DNA of 64,000 nucleotides from Rhizobium sp. Leaf306 (GTDB lineage Bacteria; Pseudomonadota; Alphaproteobacteria; Rhizobiales; Rhizobiaceae). Made by a program: the position numbers and the translations under genes. Position 1 is the first letter of the stretch. Each line of letters begins with the position of its first letter. The notes beneath the pieces are model-generated. The model searched no databases, was not told the DNA's origin, and saw nothing but the letters and a program-made list of their open reading frames with translations. The DNA is taken from the NCBI RefSeq assembly GCF_001423425.1, contig NZ_LMNX01000007.1, forward strand, positions 1 through 64,000. The letters run 5' to 3'. Below, in pieces: positions 43,220-52,315 of this stretch.

Positions 43220-44188
43220 ATGACACTGCGCCTTCGAATTGCACTCCGTGACTGGGACTACATAACGCCGCTTGTCCTGGGCGATGTCTCTTCCGACAAG
43301 CTTGATCTTCAGGTCGATCGCATCGGGACGCTGGTGTCGCACATTGGCAAGGACCCGGACCACGAGGCGGCCGAAGTCTCCTTCAGCCGCTACACCCAGC
43401 TGCGCCACGACGGCGATGAAAGCGTTGTCGGAATCCCCAACTTCATCATGCGCGGCTTTCGTCACCGCTGCATCATGACCATGGGCGACAGCGACATCAC
43501 CACGCTTGACCAACTGGCCGGCAAGCGCATCGGGGTCACGGGCTGGCGAGACAGTGGCAACACCTGGACCCGCGCCGCCATCCGCCGCGAAGGTGTCGAG
43601 GTTACCGATGCCATGTGGTATGCCGGACGGCTGACGGAAGCGCATCCGATCGCCGACCGCCTTGATGGTTTTGGGCAGCCCGGCCTGATCGAGGCATGCC
43701 CCGGCGAGCGGCCGATGGTGGACCTTCTGCGCGAAGGCGCGCTGGATGCGATCTTCACACCGTTCATGCCGAACGGCTATTTCGAACCCGGTTCGCCCTT
43801 CCGTCAGGTGCTTCCTGATTTCCGCAGCGAGGAGCAGCGCTACTTCGCTGACGTCGGTTATGTGCCCGGCATGCACCTGATCGGCATCAAGGCCGAGGTT
43901 GTGGCGGAAAATCCATGGGTGATTGCCGAGATCAGCCGCCTCGTTGATGAAAGCCAGAAAATGTGGACGGAGAAGCGCCGCAAGTATGCGGAAACCACGC
44001 CGTGGATGTTCGATGAGGTGCTCAAGACCTCCCGTGAACTCCCTGAAGGGTGGGACGCCAGCGGCTTTGCTGCCAACCGCAAGATGATTGGCGACTTCGC
44101 CAAGGAGCTCCATGCGCAGGGCATCATGAAGCGCGAGATGATGCCGGAAGAGCTTTTCCAGTTCGATACGGACGGCAACCAGATCTGA
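43220..44188 (+). CDS. Soluble periplasmic-binding-protein-fold enzyme or sensor (4,5-dihydroxyphthalate-decarboxylase-like)
   Basis: A 322-residue protein with no signal peptide, starting directly with LRLRIALRDWDYITPLVLGDVSSDKLDLQVDRI. The composition and blocks (GIPNFIMRGFRHRCIMTM, LAGKRIGVTGWRDSGNTWTRAAIRREGV, DAIFTPFMPNGYF) are those of the NMT1/binding-protein fold used cytoplasmically by 4,5-dihydroxyphthalate decarboxylase (Pht5) relatives. Members are often misannotated as ABC binding proteins. First gene of an operon with an amino-acid importer and an amidohydrolase. Decarboxylase or ligand sensor are both possible. Confidence 0.7.
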   Translation: MTLRLRIALRDWDYITPLVLGDVSSDKLDLQVDRIGTLVSHIGKDPDHEAAEVSFSRYTQLRHDGDESVVGIPNFIMRGFRHRCIMTMGDSDITTLDQLAGKRIGVTGWRDSGNTWTRAAIRREGVEVTDAMWYAGRLTEAHPIADRLDGFGQPGLIEACPGERPMVDLLREGALDAIFTPFMPNGYFEPGSPFRQVLPDFRSEEQRYFADVGYVPGMHLIGIKAEVVAENPWVIAEISRLVDESQKMWTEKRRKYAETTPWMFDEVLKTSRELPEGWDASGFAANRKMIGDFAKELHAQGIMKREMMPEELFQFDTDGNQI

Positions 44189-44248
44189 TCTCTCGCCGAA
44201 ACTGCAAGTTCCGAAGAAACACGCATTCGTAAAACAAGGGGAATGACC

Positions 44249-45136
44249 ATGTCGCATAAGAAACTGATTGCTCTTACCTTCGCCGGCGTCGCTCTGGCCT
44301 GTGTCGCCCAGGCGCAGGACGCTGCCCCGAAGTTGGACGTGAACAAGGAACTGCACGACAGACTGCCGGAAGACATCAAGACCGCCGGCAAGATGATCTC
44401 CGTCAACAACGGCTCTTTCCCTCCCTATGAAATCGTCACCGGCACGGAGATGACCGGTGCCAGCGCCGATCTCACGGACGCTCTGGGACAGGTTCTCGGC
44501 GTCAAGATCGAGCACGCCACAGTGGGTGGCCTGCCGGCGCTGCTGGCGGGTGTGAACTCGGGCCGCTACCAGTTCGCTTTCGGCCCGGTCGGCGACTACA
44601 AGGAACGCGAGACGGCCAACGACTTTGTCGACTGGGTCCAGGAGTTCGTGGTTTTCGCGACGCTGAAGGGAAATCCCAAGGGCGTCACGTCGCTCGATAC
44701 GGCCTGCGGCCAACGCGTCTCGGTCATGGCCGGCGGCTCTGCCGAACGGGTGATCAAGGTCCAATCGGAAAAATGCGTGGCTGACGGCAAGGGGGCGGTC
44801 ACGGTCCAGTCCTATACGGACCAGCCGGCATCCATCCTCGCCGTCCGCTCCAAGCGTGCTGACGCCTTCTTCTCCTCCCAGGCGCCTCTGACCTACTTCG
44901 TCTCCCAGGCGAATGGCCAGCTGGAATTGGCCGGCGTCGGCCAGAAGAACGGTTTCGAAGACATCTTCCAGGGTGCGGTCGTCCCCAAGGGCTCGCCACT
45001 TGGCCCGCTCTTCGTCGATGCCATCAAGGTACTGATGGATAACGGCACCTATGGCGCAATCATGAAGAAGTGGGGCCTCGAGAACAACATGATCAAGCAG
45101 CCCGGCCTCAATCTGGGTGGGCAGCTTCCAAAATGA
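44249..45136 (+). CDS. Polar amino-acid ABC transporter substrate-binding protein
   Basis: A 295-residue family-3 binding protein. The signal peptide ends AQAQ (about residue 22). ISVNNGSFPPYEIVTGTEMTGASADLTDALGQ is the standard amino-terminal lobe, and KKWGLENNMIKQP the end. ATG 44249 is preferred because AAGGGG lies seven bases upstream; an ATG two codons earlier is too close. Its stop overlaps the permease start by four bases. Specificity is not readable. Confidence 0.9.
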   Translation: MSHKKLIALTFAGVALACVAQAQDAAPKLDVNKELHDRLPEDIKTAGKMISVNNGSFPPYEIVTGTEMTGASADLTDALGQVLGVKIEHATVGGLPALLAGVNSGRYQFAFGPVGDYKERETANDFVDWVQEFVVFATLKGNPKGVTSLDTACGQRVSVMAGGSAERVIKVQSEKCVADGKGAVTVQSYTDQPASILAVRSKRADAFFSSQAPLTYFVSQANGQLELAGVGQKNGFEDIFQGAVVPKGSPLGPLFVDAIKVLMDNGTYGAIMKKWGLENNMIKQPGLNLGGQLPK

Positions 45137-46059
45137 TCAACAGCACACAAAGTGATGCGGCGCCTCAGGGCGTTGCGAATTTTCGCGATGTGGCGACGGC
45201 CCACACGCCTTTCAGAACCGGCCGTCTGCTTCTTTGGCTGGTGATCGCTTTTGTCGTCATAGATTTCGGCTGGATCATCGCCCATAACGAAGGCTTCGGT
45301 TGGCCGGTCGTCGCCCAGTACTTCTTCGATCCCACCGTAATCAGCGGTCTTTACGTCAGCCTCGGCTTGACTGTGGTCGCCATGATCCTCGGCGTCGTGA
45401 TCGGCCTGGTGATCGCCATCATGCGCATGTCGAATGACGGGCTCGCCAACGGTTTTGCCTCCCTGTTCATCTGGTTCTTCCGCGGCACGCCGCTCTTGGT
45501 CCAGCTGATCTTCTGGTACAACATGTCGACGCTGTTTCCGGAGATTTCGATCTCCATTCCGTTCGGCCCGACGCTGGCCAGCTGGGACACCAATTCGGTG
45601 ATCACCCCGATGACGGCTGCCATCGTCGGACTTGCTCTCAACGAAGCGGCATACATGGCGGAAATCATCCGTGGCGGCCTGATTTCGGTCGATCGCGGCC
45701 AGGCCGAAACCGCAGAGGCCTTCGGCATGACCAAGGGTCGTGCCCTGTGGCGGATCATCATCCCGCAGGCGATGCGGTCGATCGTACCGCCGACTGGCAA
45801 CCAGCTGATCAGCATGATCAAGGCGACCTCCTTGGTCAGCGTTATCGCCATGGCCGATCTGCTCTACTCCGTCCAGTCGATTTACAACCGCACCTTCGAA
45901 ATCATACCGATGTTGCTGGTCGCGGTCCTCTGGTACCTGCTCATCACTTCGGTCCTCAATCTCGGCCAGAGCTATATCGAGGCCTATTACGGCCGCAGCG
46001 AGCGCCGCAATGCCGGCGTCGCCAAGGTCGAAGCCGCGACAGGGGAGGCGAGCCATTGA
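45133..46059 (+). CDS. Polar amino-acid ABC transporter permease
   Basis: A 308-residue permease of the HisM/GlnP type. It has several membrane segments, FFRGTPLLVQLIFWYN, and the EAA loop ISVDRGQAETAEAFGMTKGRALWRIIIPQAMRSIVPP. It overlaps both neighbours by four bases. Only one permease gene is present, so the channel is expected to be a homodimer. Confidence 0.92.
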   Translation: MINSTQSDAAPQGVANFRDVATAHTPFRTGRLLLWLVIAFVVIDFGWIIAHNEGFGWPVVAQYFFDPTVISGLYVSLGLTVVAMILGVVIGLVIAIMRMSNDGLANGFASLFIWFFRGTPLLVQLIFWYNMSTLFPEISISIPFGPTLASWDTNSVITPMTAAIVGLALNEAAYMAEIIRGGLISVDRGQAETAEAFGMTKGRALWRIIIPQAMRSIVPPTGNQLISMIKATSLVSVIAMADLLYSVQSIYNRTFEIIPMLLVAVLWYLLITSVLNLGQSYIEAYYGRSERRNAGVAKVEAATGEASH

Positions 46060-46835
46060 CCGTGATCGACACCGCAAAGCCATTGGTGCAGGCCCGGAAC
46101 GTCCACAAGGCGTTCGATCATCTTGAAGTGCTGAAGGGCATCGATCTCGATGTCATGCCGGGCGAAGTTGTCGTCATCCTTGGCCCATCCGGCTCCGGAA
46201 AATCGACCTTCCTGCGCTGCATCAACCATCTGGAGGCCATCCAGAAGGGCTTCATCGAAGTGGATGGAGAGCAGATCGGCTACAGGCTTAAAAACGACCG
46301 TCTGGAAAAGCTGTCCGCCATCGGCATTGCCAAGCAGCGCCGCAAGATCGGGATGGTGTTCCAGCAGTTCAACCTCTACCCCCACATGACGGTTCTGCAG
46401 AACATCATCGAGGCGCCGGTCGGTGTTCACCGCGAAAGCCGCAAGGATGCCATCGAGAATGCCAAGCAGCTGCTGAAACGGGTTGGCCTCTCGGAAAAGG
46501 TGGATGCCTATCCCCGCCAGCTCTCCGGTGGCCAGCAGCAGCGTGTCGCGATCGCCCGGGCCTTGGCGATCAAGCCGAAGCTGATGCTGTTCGACGAGCC
46601 GACCTCGGCGCTCGATCCCGAACTGGTCGGCGAAGTGCTGGCGACCATGCGGGATCTGGCAAAACAGGGCCTGACCATGATCGTCGTAACGCATGAGATC
46701 AGCTTTGCCAGGGAAGCCGCCGATCGCGTCGTGTTCATGGATGGCGGCGTCATCGTTGAGCAAGGCAAGCCCGAGGATGTGATCGGCAATCCGCAGCATC
46801 CGCGCACGCAGTCTTTCCTGTCGCGCTTCCTCTGA
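46056..46835 (+). CDS. Polar amino-acid ABC transporter ATP-binding protein
   Basis: A 259-residue ATPase of the GlnQ/HisP type: GPSGSGKSTFLRCINHLE, VFQQFNLYPHMTVLQNI, LSGGQQQRVAIARALA, LMLFDEPTSALDPELVGEV, VTHEISFAREAADRVVFMDGG. The TTG at 46056 is proposed because GGGAGG lies seven bases upstream and it overlaps the permease stop (TTGA); a GTG two codons later is the alternative. No ATG is available. Confidence 0.9.
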   Translation: MTVIDTAKPLVQARNVHKAFDHLEVLKGIDLDVMPGEVVVILGPSGSGKSTFLRCINHLEAIQKGFIEVDGEQIGYRLKNDRLEKLSAIGIAKQRRKIGMVFQQFNLYPHMTVLQNIIEAPVGVHRESRKDAIENAKQLLKRVGLSEKVDAYPRQLSGGQQQRVAIARALAIKPKLMLFDEPTSALDPELVGEVLATMRDLAKQGLTMIVVTHEISFAREAADRVVFMDGGVIVEQGKPEDVIGNPQHPRTQSFLSRFL

Positions 46836-46909
46836 GCGAAATCCCCTTTGAGCCCTCGGTTGATTGCCGGGGGAACAGTCCGCCAATCTTCAAAAAATCT
46901 GGAATCCGC

Positions 46910-48094
46910 ATGCCAAGTCAAGACAATCTCTACGCTCGCGTCTCCGATTTCGAAGCCATGGAAGCAGACCTGAAGGCGACCCGCCATCACCTGCATGCCC
47001 ACCCGGAACTCTCCTTTGAAGAAGCCGAAACGGCGCGTTACGTCGCTGATAAGCTGGAAGGCTGGGGATACGACGTGACCCGCAGCGTCGGCGGCCATGG
47101 TGTCGTCGCGGTGCTAAAGAATGGCACGGGCACCAGGAGCATCGGTATCCGGGCGGACATGGACGCCTTGCCGATCGAGGAAGAGACCGGCGTGGCCTAT
47201 GCTAGCACTTTTCCGGGCAAGATGCACGCCTGCGGGCACGATGGCCACACGACTGTTCTTCTTGGAGCGGCCGAGTACCTCGCCGAGACCCGGCGTTTCA
47301 ACGGCACCGTGACACTAATCTTCCAGCCGGCGGAAGAAGCCGGAAAAGTCAGCGGCGCCCAGAAGATGATCGCCGACGGTCTGTTCGATCGGTTTCCAAT
47401 CGACGCTATCTTTGGCCTGCACAATCATCCCGGCATGCCGGCTGGAACACTGCTGACGCGCCCGGGCCCGATCATGGCGGCGGGGGATACCGTCCGGATC
47501 ACCATCATCGGCAAGGGCGGACACGCGTCGCGCCCGCATCTGACGGTGGACCCGGTCTTGATCGCCTGCAACCTTGTCATGACACTCCAGTCGATCGTGT
47601 CACGCAATGTCGATCCGACCCAGACCGCGGTTGTGACCGTCAGCACCATTCATGCCGGCGAAGCCTCGAACGTTATTGCCAACACGGCAAAGATCGCAAT
47701 GAGCGTGCGATCTTTTGATCCTGCGATCCGCTCCTTCCTCGAAGAGCGCATCCGCAAGCTGACGGCAAGCGTTGCCGAAGGGCATGGCGCCACCACCGAG
47801 ATCGACTACGAACACGGCTATCCTGTCGTGGTCAATTCGGAAAAGGAAACCGCGTTTGCCCAGGCCGTCGCGGAGGAACTAGTCGGCGCTGAAAACGTGG
47901 CGACATGTCCGCTACTTCCTGGCAGCGAGGATTTTTCCTACTTCCTTCAGCATCGCCCCGGCAGCTTCCTGCGTCTCGGAAACGGCAAAGACTCAGCAAT
48001 CCTGCACTCCTCGGGATATGACTTCAACGACGGCAGCCTCACCACCGGGGCCGCGATGTGGGCTCGGCTCGCAGAGCGTTATCTCGACCAGTAG
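46910..48094 (+). CDS. M20-family amidohydrolase (hippurate / N-acyl-amino-acid hydrolase)
   Basis: A 394-residue M20D metallopeptidase. Its motifs are IRADMDALPIEEETG, HACGHDGHTTVLLGAAEYL, TLIFQPAEE (Glu-Glu), GLHNHPGMPAGTL, and GKGGHASRPHLTVDPV in the dimerisation lid. It hydrolyses the acyl bond of N-acylated amino acids in the cytoplasm. The gene lies 75 bp behind the importer ATPase and completes the operon, so the importer probably carries an N-acyl or related conjugated amino acid. Confidence 0.9.
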   Translation: MPSQDNLYARVSDFEAMEADLKATRHHLHAHPELSFEEAETARYVADKLEGWGYDVTRSVGGHGVVAVLKNGTGTRSIGIRADMDALPIEEETGVAYASTFPGKMHACGHDGHTTVLLGAAEYLAETRRFNGTVTLIFQPAEEAGKVSGAQKMIADGLFDRFPIDAIFGLHNHPGMPAGTLLTRPGPIMAAGDTVRITIIGKGGHASRPHLTVDPVLIACNLVMTLQSIVSRNVDPTQTAVVTVSTIHAGEASNVIANTAKIAMSVRSFDPAIRSFLEERIRKLTASVAEGHGATTEIDYEHGYPVVVNSEKETAFAQAVAEELVGAENVATCPLLPGSEDFSYFLQHRPGSFLRLGNGKDSAILHSSGYDFNDGSLTTGAAMWARLAERYLDQ

Positions 48095-48124
48095 GCGAAA
48101 CTGGCAAGTCCTGAAGTACGAAGC

Positions 48125-48748
48125 TTAAATCAAGGGGATGGCGCCAGCCGCCATGTAAAGGAGCGCTCCCGTGATGCCGAGCGCGATGGCCGTCATACTA
48201 AGCCCGAGAAGAACCACGAGACCGTCGCGCTCGATCAGACCGATGGCGATCGCACAGAGTGCCGCAACGGGGGCAAGGTTTCCAAACGGGATTGGCAGAG
48301 CGACGGCGACTGCAAGGCAGAAGACCGGAAGCGCAAGCAGGTAGGGCATGCGTGGTCCGGCAAATGCCTTCATCCGACCCGGCCGGACAAATTGTTCGAT
48401 CCGTCGGACCAACGGCGATGCATACCGCTCCAACGCTTCGAATGCCTTTGCCGATATGCGTCGATTGGCTAGCAGCGACGGAAGCCATAGGGATTCCAGT
48501 CCGATCGCGAATTGAAGCGAAACAATTGCGAGCGCGGAGCCGAATATCATCCCGAAAGGACCGGGGATCGGGATCAGCGCCGGCAGTGCCAGAAGAAGCA
48601 TCACGAAACCGAAGCCGGACCTCCCTATGAGCTCGAGAGCGTCGGCAATCGTCAGGCCGTCCCGGGTGCGTGCGTTTGCTACAAGATGTGACAAGGTCTT
48701 GGACGCTGTGCCGGTATCGTGCTCGCCGTCGGGCCCTGCCAGGGTCAA
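48125..48748 (-). CDS. exoD: ExoD-family membrane protein
   Basis: A 207-residue protein of the ExoD family: GLTIADALELIGRSGFGFVMLLLALPALIPIPGPFGMIFGSALAIVSLQFAIG, the LPIPFGN segment and several membrane spans. ExoD of Sinorhizobium affects exopolysaccharide formation and alkali tolerance. The start is a TTG overlapping the stop of the upstream gene (TTGA), which implies coupled translation; no better ATG exists before the first conserved block. It converges with the M20 gene. Confidence 0.82.
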   Translation of the reverse strand: MTLAGPDGEHDTGTASKTLSHLVANARTRDGLTIADALELIGRSGFGFVMLLLALPALIPIPGPFGMIFGSALAIVSLQFAIGLESLWLPSLLANRRISAKAFEALERYASPLVRRIEQFVRPGRMKAFAGPRMPYLLALPVFCLAVAVALPIPFGNLAPVAALCAIAIGLIERDGLVVLLGLSMTAIALGITGALLYMAAGAIPLI

Positions 48749-49104
48749 CCTTCCGCCTCGCGCGTATTTTTAGTGCTGATCAGTGCGCGCAACGCGCCGC
48801 AGCTCGGATCGGCACCATCAAACACCCGTTCAGGTGACATCCACCCAATCGAGATGCCGATCGCTGTAGCCGTCGCCCAGCCCGGCTCATTGCCGGCCTT
48901 GTCGATGAGGCGTGGAACCTCAATAGCGAGGCATTGGCGCGACTGCTGCACAAGCTCTACCGGCGCGTTAGCGTTATCGAGATGTTGCCGCATCTCGGCA
49001 TGCAGCGGATCGATAACGAATAGCGTAAAAATCCATGCGGCAATGTCTGCGATCATCATCCTGGTCCCGTGTCTTACGGCATCTGTCGGTATGGGGTCCG
49101 ACAT
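48745..49104 (-). CDS. Hypothetical protein upstream of ExoD
   Basis: A 119-residue protein starting MSDPIPTDAVRHGTRMMIADIAAWIFTLFVIDPLHAEMRQHLD, with one possible membrane-associated helix near residue 25 and a C-terminal half rich in small residues. ATG 49104 gives a natural N-terminus. It overlaps exoD by four bases, so the two are one operon. Protein-like composition on this strand is better than on the opposite strand. I do not recognise the family. Confidence 0.55.
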   Translation of the reverse strand: MSDPIPTDAVRHGTRMMIADIAAWIFTLFVIDPLHAEMRQHLDNANAPVELVQQSRQCLAIEVPRLIDKAGNEPGWATATAIGISIGWMSPERVFDGADPSCGALRALISTKNTREAEG

Positions 49105-49261
49105 CGTGAAAGCGCCGAAGACTTTCACCAGAGGGGCCCGGACCAGCGGGTCGAACATGATTTGGGAAGAGGAGTGGGAGTGTTCAAGGCTGTGGGGCCT
49201 TGACGGCGCAAGTCGGCCTGGTCGATCACACTGCAATCGCGCGAACAGAAAGCAATGCTGC

Positions 49262-49648
49262 ATGCCATATTACCTCGTCACCCAGACGTCGCTCGTGGAG
49301 GGTGCGGATGAAGTTGAAGCCGCTCGGAAAGTCCTCACGAAGTTGAAGTCGGATTCCGCCGTGAGATTCACCGTCAAACACGATGAAGAGACGATCCGGC
49401 AGGTGACGGTTGCCAACGTCCCTGCATGGGGAGCCGCGCAACCGACTGCGCAAGATCCTCGATCATCCCCGAAACGGATCCAGCAAGACATCGTGCTTGA
49501 GGCCTCAGGCGTCAATCAAGCCGATGCAAATGTCTCCAAGCGGCCTGTCCTGTCAGCCAGGAGTGTTATTCTAGGATTGAGCCTGTTTGCAGCCGGCGTA
49601 ACAGCGGGGCTGGTCATCATGGCTTTATTTGATCGCACTCATGGATGA
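49262..49648 (+). CDS. Hypothetical C-terminally membrane-anchored protein
   Basis: A 128-residue protein starting MPYYLVTQTSLVEGADEVEAARKVLTKLKSDSAVRFTVKHDEE and ending in one transmembrane helix (RSVILGLSLFAAGVTAGLVIMALF) with a short tail. The soluble N-terminal part looks like a small alpha/beta domain of a type seen in rhizobial proteins of unknown function. The start at 49262 is chosen because the upstream in-frame sequence runs antisense through the gene at 48745-49104. Confidence 0.6.
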   Translation: MPYYLVTQTSLVEGADEVEAARKVLTKLKSDSAVRFTVKHDEETIRQVTVANVPAWGAAQPTAQDPRSSPKRIQQDIVLEASGVNQADANVSKRPVLSARSVILGLSLFAAGVTAGLVIMALFDRTHG

Positions 49649-49677
49649 GCCAAGGGAAACTTCCGGAAGACAGTTGA

Positions 49678-49893
49678 GAAGAGCTGCTACTGTTCCTTGA
49701 GGGGATCGTTCGGACTGGAAGCGTCACCGCCGCAACCGTTGAATTAGCCATGCGCCACAGCGCTTTCAGCAAGCAGCTTTTTTTTGCTGCAAGCATGGTT
49801 AGGCATCCTGCCCTTCGAAGAAAATCGCAGAGGGATGATTTCGACAGCCGATGTCGGTCGCCTTGCGGAAGTGCTCGGTGGTGCTTTGACGGG
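49678..49893 (+). pseudogene. LysR-family regulator, N-terminal fragment with frameshift
   Basis: The frame EELLLFLEGIVRTGSVTAAT, ELAMRHSAFSKQL is a LysR helix-turn-helix. It breaks at a run of eight T near 49778-49786 and resumes one frame over as LGILPFEENRRGMISTADVGRLAEVLGG, the wing and linker region. About ten residues between are lost and the effector domain is gone. Confidence 0.65.
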
Positions 49894-49900
49894 ATTCACG

Positions 49901-50310
49901 ATGCGTTGGAAGTGACTGTCGCTGTTCCTCGTGTCGCTGGCGGTCTTCTTCATCACGGAGTTGTTGCCCGGCGATACCTCACAAGAACTGCTTGGCCAAG
50001 CCGTGACGACGGAAGCCGCATCCCAGCTTCGCGAAACGCTCGGTCTCGATCGTCCGGCAATCCTGCGTTATTTCGAGTGGATTTTTGGGCTGCTGACCGG
50101 CGACCTCGGTTACTCGCATGTCTCTGACCGGCCGGTTGCCAACCTCGTCGCCGAACGCCTGCCGAACTCGCTCACACTCGCTGCCATCACCATGGCGATC
50201 ACCATTCCGCTGGCGCTCGGTCTCGGTATCGTCGCCGCCATCTGGAGAGGTTCAATTTTCGACCGGGCGATCTCGTCAGCTGCGATCATGCTCGTGTCGC
50301 CAAACGAGAC
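49901..50310 (+). pseudogene. DppB-type ABC permease, nonsense-mutated and truncated
   Basis: From ATG 49901 the frame reads MRWK, a TGA at 49913-49915, then LSLFLVSLAVFFITELLPGD, LGLDRPAILRYFEWIFGLLTGDLGYSH and AERLPNSLTLAAITMAITIPLALGLG up to SAAIMLVS. These are the first two-fifths of a peptide-type permease. Homology stops near 50298, just where the 3' end of the opposite-strand patatin-like gene begins, so the rest was deleted or displaced. Confidence 0.75.
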
Positions 50311-50312
50311 AG

Positions 50313-51527
50313 CTATCTTGCACCGGAAAGGGCTTGGGGTACGCCGGGAGTGAAAATAGGCTTTTGTCGCCATATCCGGCCCTGTTCCATGCGATCGTAA
50401 CCGATCTTGAACACCGCCCTCATGTACACATTGCCGAAGGGTTGACTGAAATTGTAGGGGACAGGGGCGTCAATGACTGCCATGTGGAAGTTTACTCCGG
50501 TACGCCTGCAATACTCGTAGGCCGCGTAGAGAGACTGCCGTGTCTGAGATTTAACCAAGCTTGCGTAAGCCCGCGTCACTACGGGTACGGTCGAATTGGA
50601 CGTGACAGAAAACTCAGGCATCAGTGTATTGTTGATTAAGAAATACATGTCCGCCCCGCGAATGACTGCGGGCAACGAGACATTCGTATCCGACAACATC
50701 GCTTCGGGAACAGTCACGATCTGGGAAGACGGGGCTCCATCTGAATGAAGCTCGGAAATCGTTCGACCATCGATCGTAGCAATGATCTTTACCGCTGGAA
50801 AAGCGCCGGGAATACTGGCAGATGCCACCAATACATTGCGGAACAGATTAAGCGCATCCGGGCGCGAGCTGGCGGCAATCGCGCCCATGTCCCAGAGCAT
50901 GCCGCGCTGAGTATCGAGATTGGTTGTCAGGACAAAAAGATCTCTGCCTTTTCGGTATTCCACCGCAATTCGGTCGAGTACTTCTTGCGTTACGTGTTGC
51001 TCGACCATGTTCATTAAAGGCTTCTGGTAGTATAGGCTCTCGCCGAGAAGCCCAGAAATAATTGGTCTGCGTTGGAGCAGATCTTCAGCGACTCCACTCG
51101 TGTATAGATGCTCCAGCGTATCGTCGTAGTCAGGGCCGAGAAACGCAAACGGGGCGATGAGTGCTCCCGTGCTGACGCCACTGACAACGTCGAATGTTGG
51201 ACGGTCGCCGCGTTGCGACCACGCTTTGAGAGCGCCCACAGAGAACGCACCGCCAGCGCCGCCGCCAGAAATTGCCAGATATTTATGCCGCAATGGAGAT
51301 GGTGTCCGCGGTACTCTTTTCTTGGCAAATAGTCCGACTTCGCCGTCCAAAGGCTTGCGCACATTCGCAAATCCGGGGATCTCGGCGCCACGCGCATCGT
51401 CTCGAGAGTAAGGCTCTCTTGCCGATGTACAGCCGAACAAACCCAGAGCGATGATGAGGCTGCTAAGCACGCCTCTTAAGCAGAACGTTGGCAGCTTTAT
51501 CAAAGCCGCACGGAAGGGTGACGCCAA
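50313..51527 (-). CDS. Patatin-like phospholipase, predicted lipoprotein
   Basis: A 404-residue patatin-family acyl hydrolase. The oxyanion loop is SGGGAGGAFSVGALKAW (GGGxxG) near residue 87, the nucleophile Ser is in GVSTGALIAPF near 119, and the catalytic Asp is in SDGAPSSQ (DGA) near 265. The N-terminus has a hydrophobic stretch ending LFGC, a lipobox, so it should be anchored to a membrane. No ATG is available: TTG 51527 (AAGG upstream) or TTG 51503 is used. It is A/T-richer than its surroundings and interrupts decayed genes, consistent with acquisition. Confidence 0.85.
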   Translation of the reverse strand: MASPFRAALIKLPTFCLRGVLSSLIIALGLFGCTSAREPYSRDDARGAEIPGFANVRKPLDGEVGLFAKKRVPRTPSPLRHKYLAISGGGAGGAFSVGALKAWSQRGDRPTFDVVSGVSTGALIAPFAFLGPDYDDTLEHLYTSGVAEDLLQRRPIISGLLGESLYYQKPLMNMVEQHVTQEVLDRIAVEYRKGRDLFVLTTNLDTQRGMLWDMGAIAASSRPDALNLFRNVLVASASIPGAFPAVKIIATIDGRTISELHSDGAPSSQIVTVPEAMLSDTNVSLPAVIRGADMYFLINNTLMPEFSVTSNSTVPVVTRAYASLVKSQTRQSLYAAYEYCRRTGVNFHMAVIDAPVPYNFSQPFGNVYMRAVFKIGYDRMEQGRIWRQKPIFTPGVPQALSGAR

Positions 51528-51608
51528 TTTTGCAGGCCTTGATTAGCGCTTCAACGTTATCCTGATCGCGAAAGCTCTTCGCGATCAGGACGGCTCTCAC
51601 ACTACGCG

Positions 51609-52061
51609 TTAGCTGTAGGGTGACATGCAATGCGCGCGTATTCCTGCTCGCGGAACATAGCTGTTGTCAGATGCGACATAGGATCGGTAACGCTTCGCGC
51701 ACCAAGCGAAATGTTCCGGTGGCAAATCCTGACGCATGCGGTGGCCAGGTGGTCTGTATCCTGGTGGTGGCGGCTCGTAACCCGGAGGTGGAGGTGGCGG
51801 ACCATCATCCTGCGCGGCGATCGCTCCGCCAACTATCGAGCCGGCCGCAAACGCCGACAGTGGGTACCACCATCCATCGAGGCCACGACGTAACCCGCCT
51901 CTCGGCTCAGGTTCGCCGCGATAGCCGTTCAAAAAACCGGGCCCATTCTGCGCGACAATGATGGATTTGGGGGCCTCATTAATAGGCGGGAAGAATTGTG
52001 CCCAGGCCGGCGAGGCGATGACGACGGACACTGACAGAAGTGCAATCGATAATTTATTCAT
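51609..52061 (-). CDS. BA14K-family exported protein with proline-rich linker
   Basis: A 150-residue protein. It has a signal peptide ending AWA (residue 21), a glycine-rich membrane-like segment near 70-85 (AFAAGSIVGGAIAA), a proline-rich linker (PPPPPPGYEPPPPGYRPPG) and the BA14K signature HFAWCAKRYRSYVASDNSY with C-MSPY at the end. GAGAG precedes the ATG. It lies 80 bp upstream of the patatin-like gene on the same strand. Function is unknown; the family is rhizobial and surface-related. Confidence 0.85.
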   Translation of the reverse strand: MNKLSIALLSVSVVIASPAWAQFFPPINEAPKSIIVAQNGPGFLNGYRGEPEPRGGLRRGLDGWWYPLSAFAAGSIVGGAIAAQDDGPPPPPPGYEPPPPGYRPPGHRMRQDLPPEHFAWCAKRYRSYVASDNSYVPRAGIRAHCMSPYS

Positions 52062-52204
52062 TGTTGTTCTCTCGTTAACGCGAGAACCAAAGTCGGCACA
52101 CTATGGCAAAAATCGAGCGATTACTGTGTGATAGCGTCTTATTTACTCTGCTTTACTGAAGTCGTCATTATCTTAACAACAGATTAGACAACTCGGGGAA
52201 TAAG

Positions 52205-52315
52205 CGCTCTGGTGCAGGTCTTGACCGGCCAGGACGAGCCCGGCGCCGCGGTGCAACTCGTCTATCTTACCCGCGGACAGTTGCCGCGACGTGTCCGCGT
52301 TCTGGTGGATCTGCG
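52205..52315 (+). pseudogene. LysR-family regulator, C-terminal fragment
   Basis: ALVQVLTGQDEPGAAVQLVYLTRG followed by QLPRRVRVLVDL is the last strand-helix unit of LysR effector domains (the LPxRVRxFVDF region). Nothing of the preceding 250 residues is present. It could be the far end of the regulator whose head lies at 49678, split by the patatin/BA14K block (inference). Confidence 0.6.

Noticed and set aside
43193..44764. 523-codon frame on the minus strand
   Set aside because: Shadow of the binding-protein-fold gene and the amino-acid binding protein, both strongly supported.
48719..49261. Long N-terminal extension of the 128-residue membrane-anchored protein
   Set aside because: The extension has no protein-like composition and runs antisense to a better-supported frame (48745-49104).
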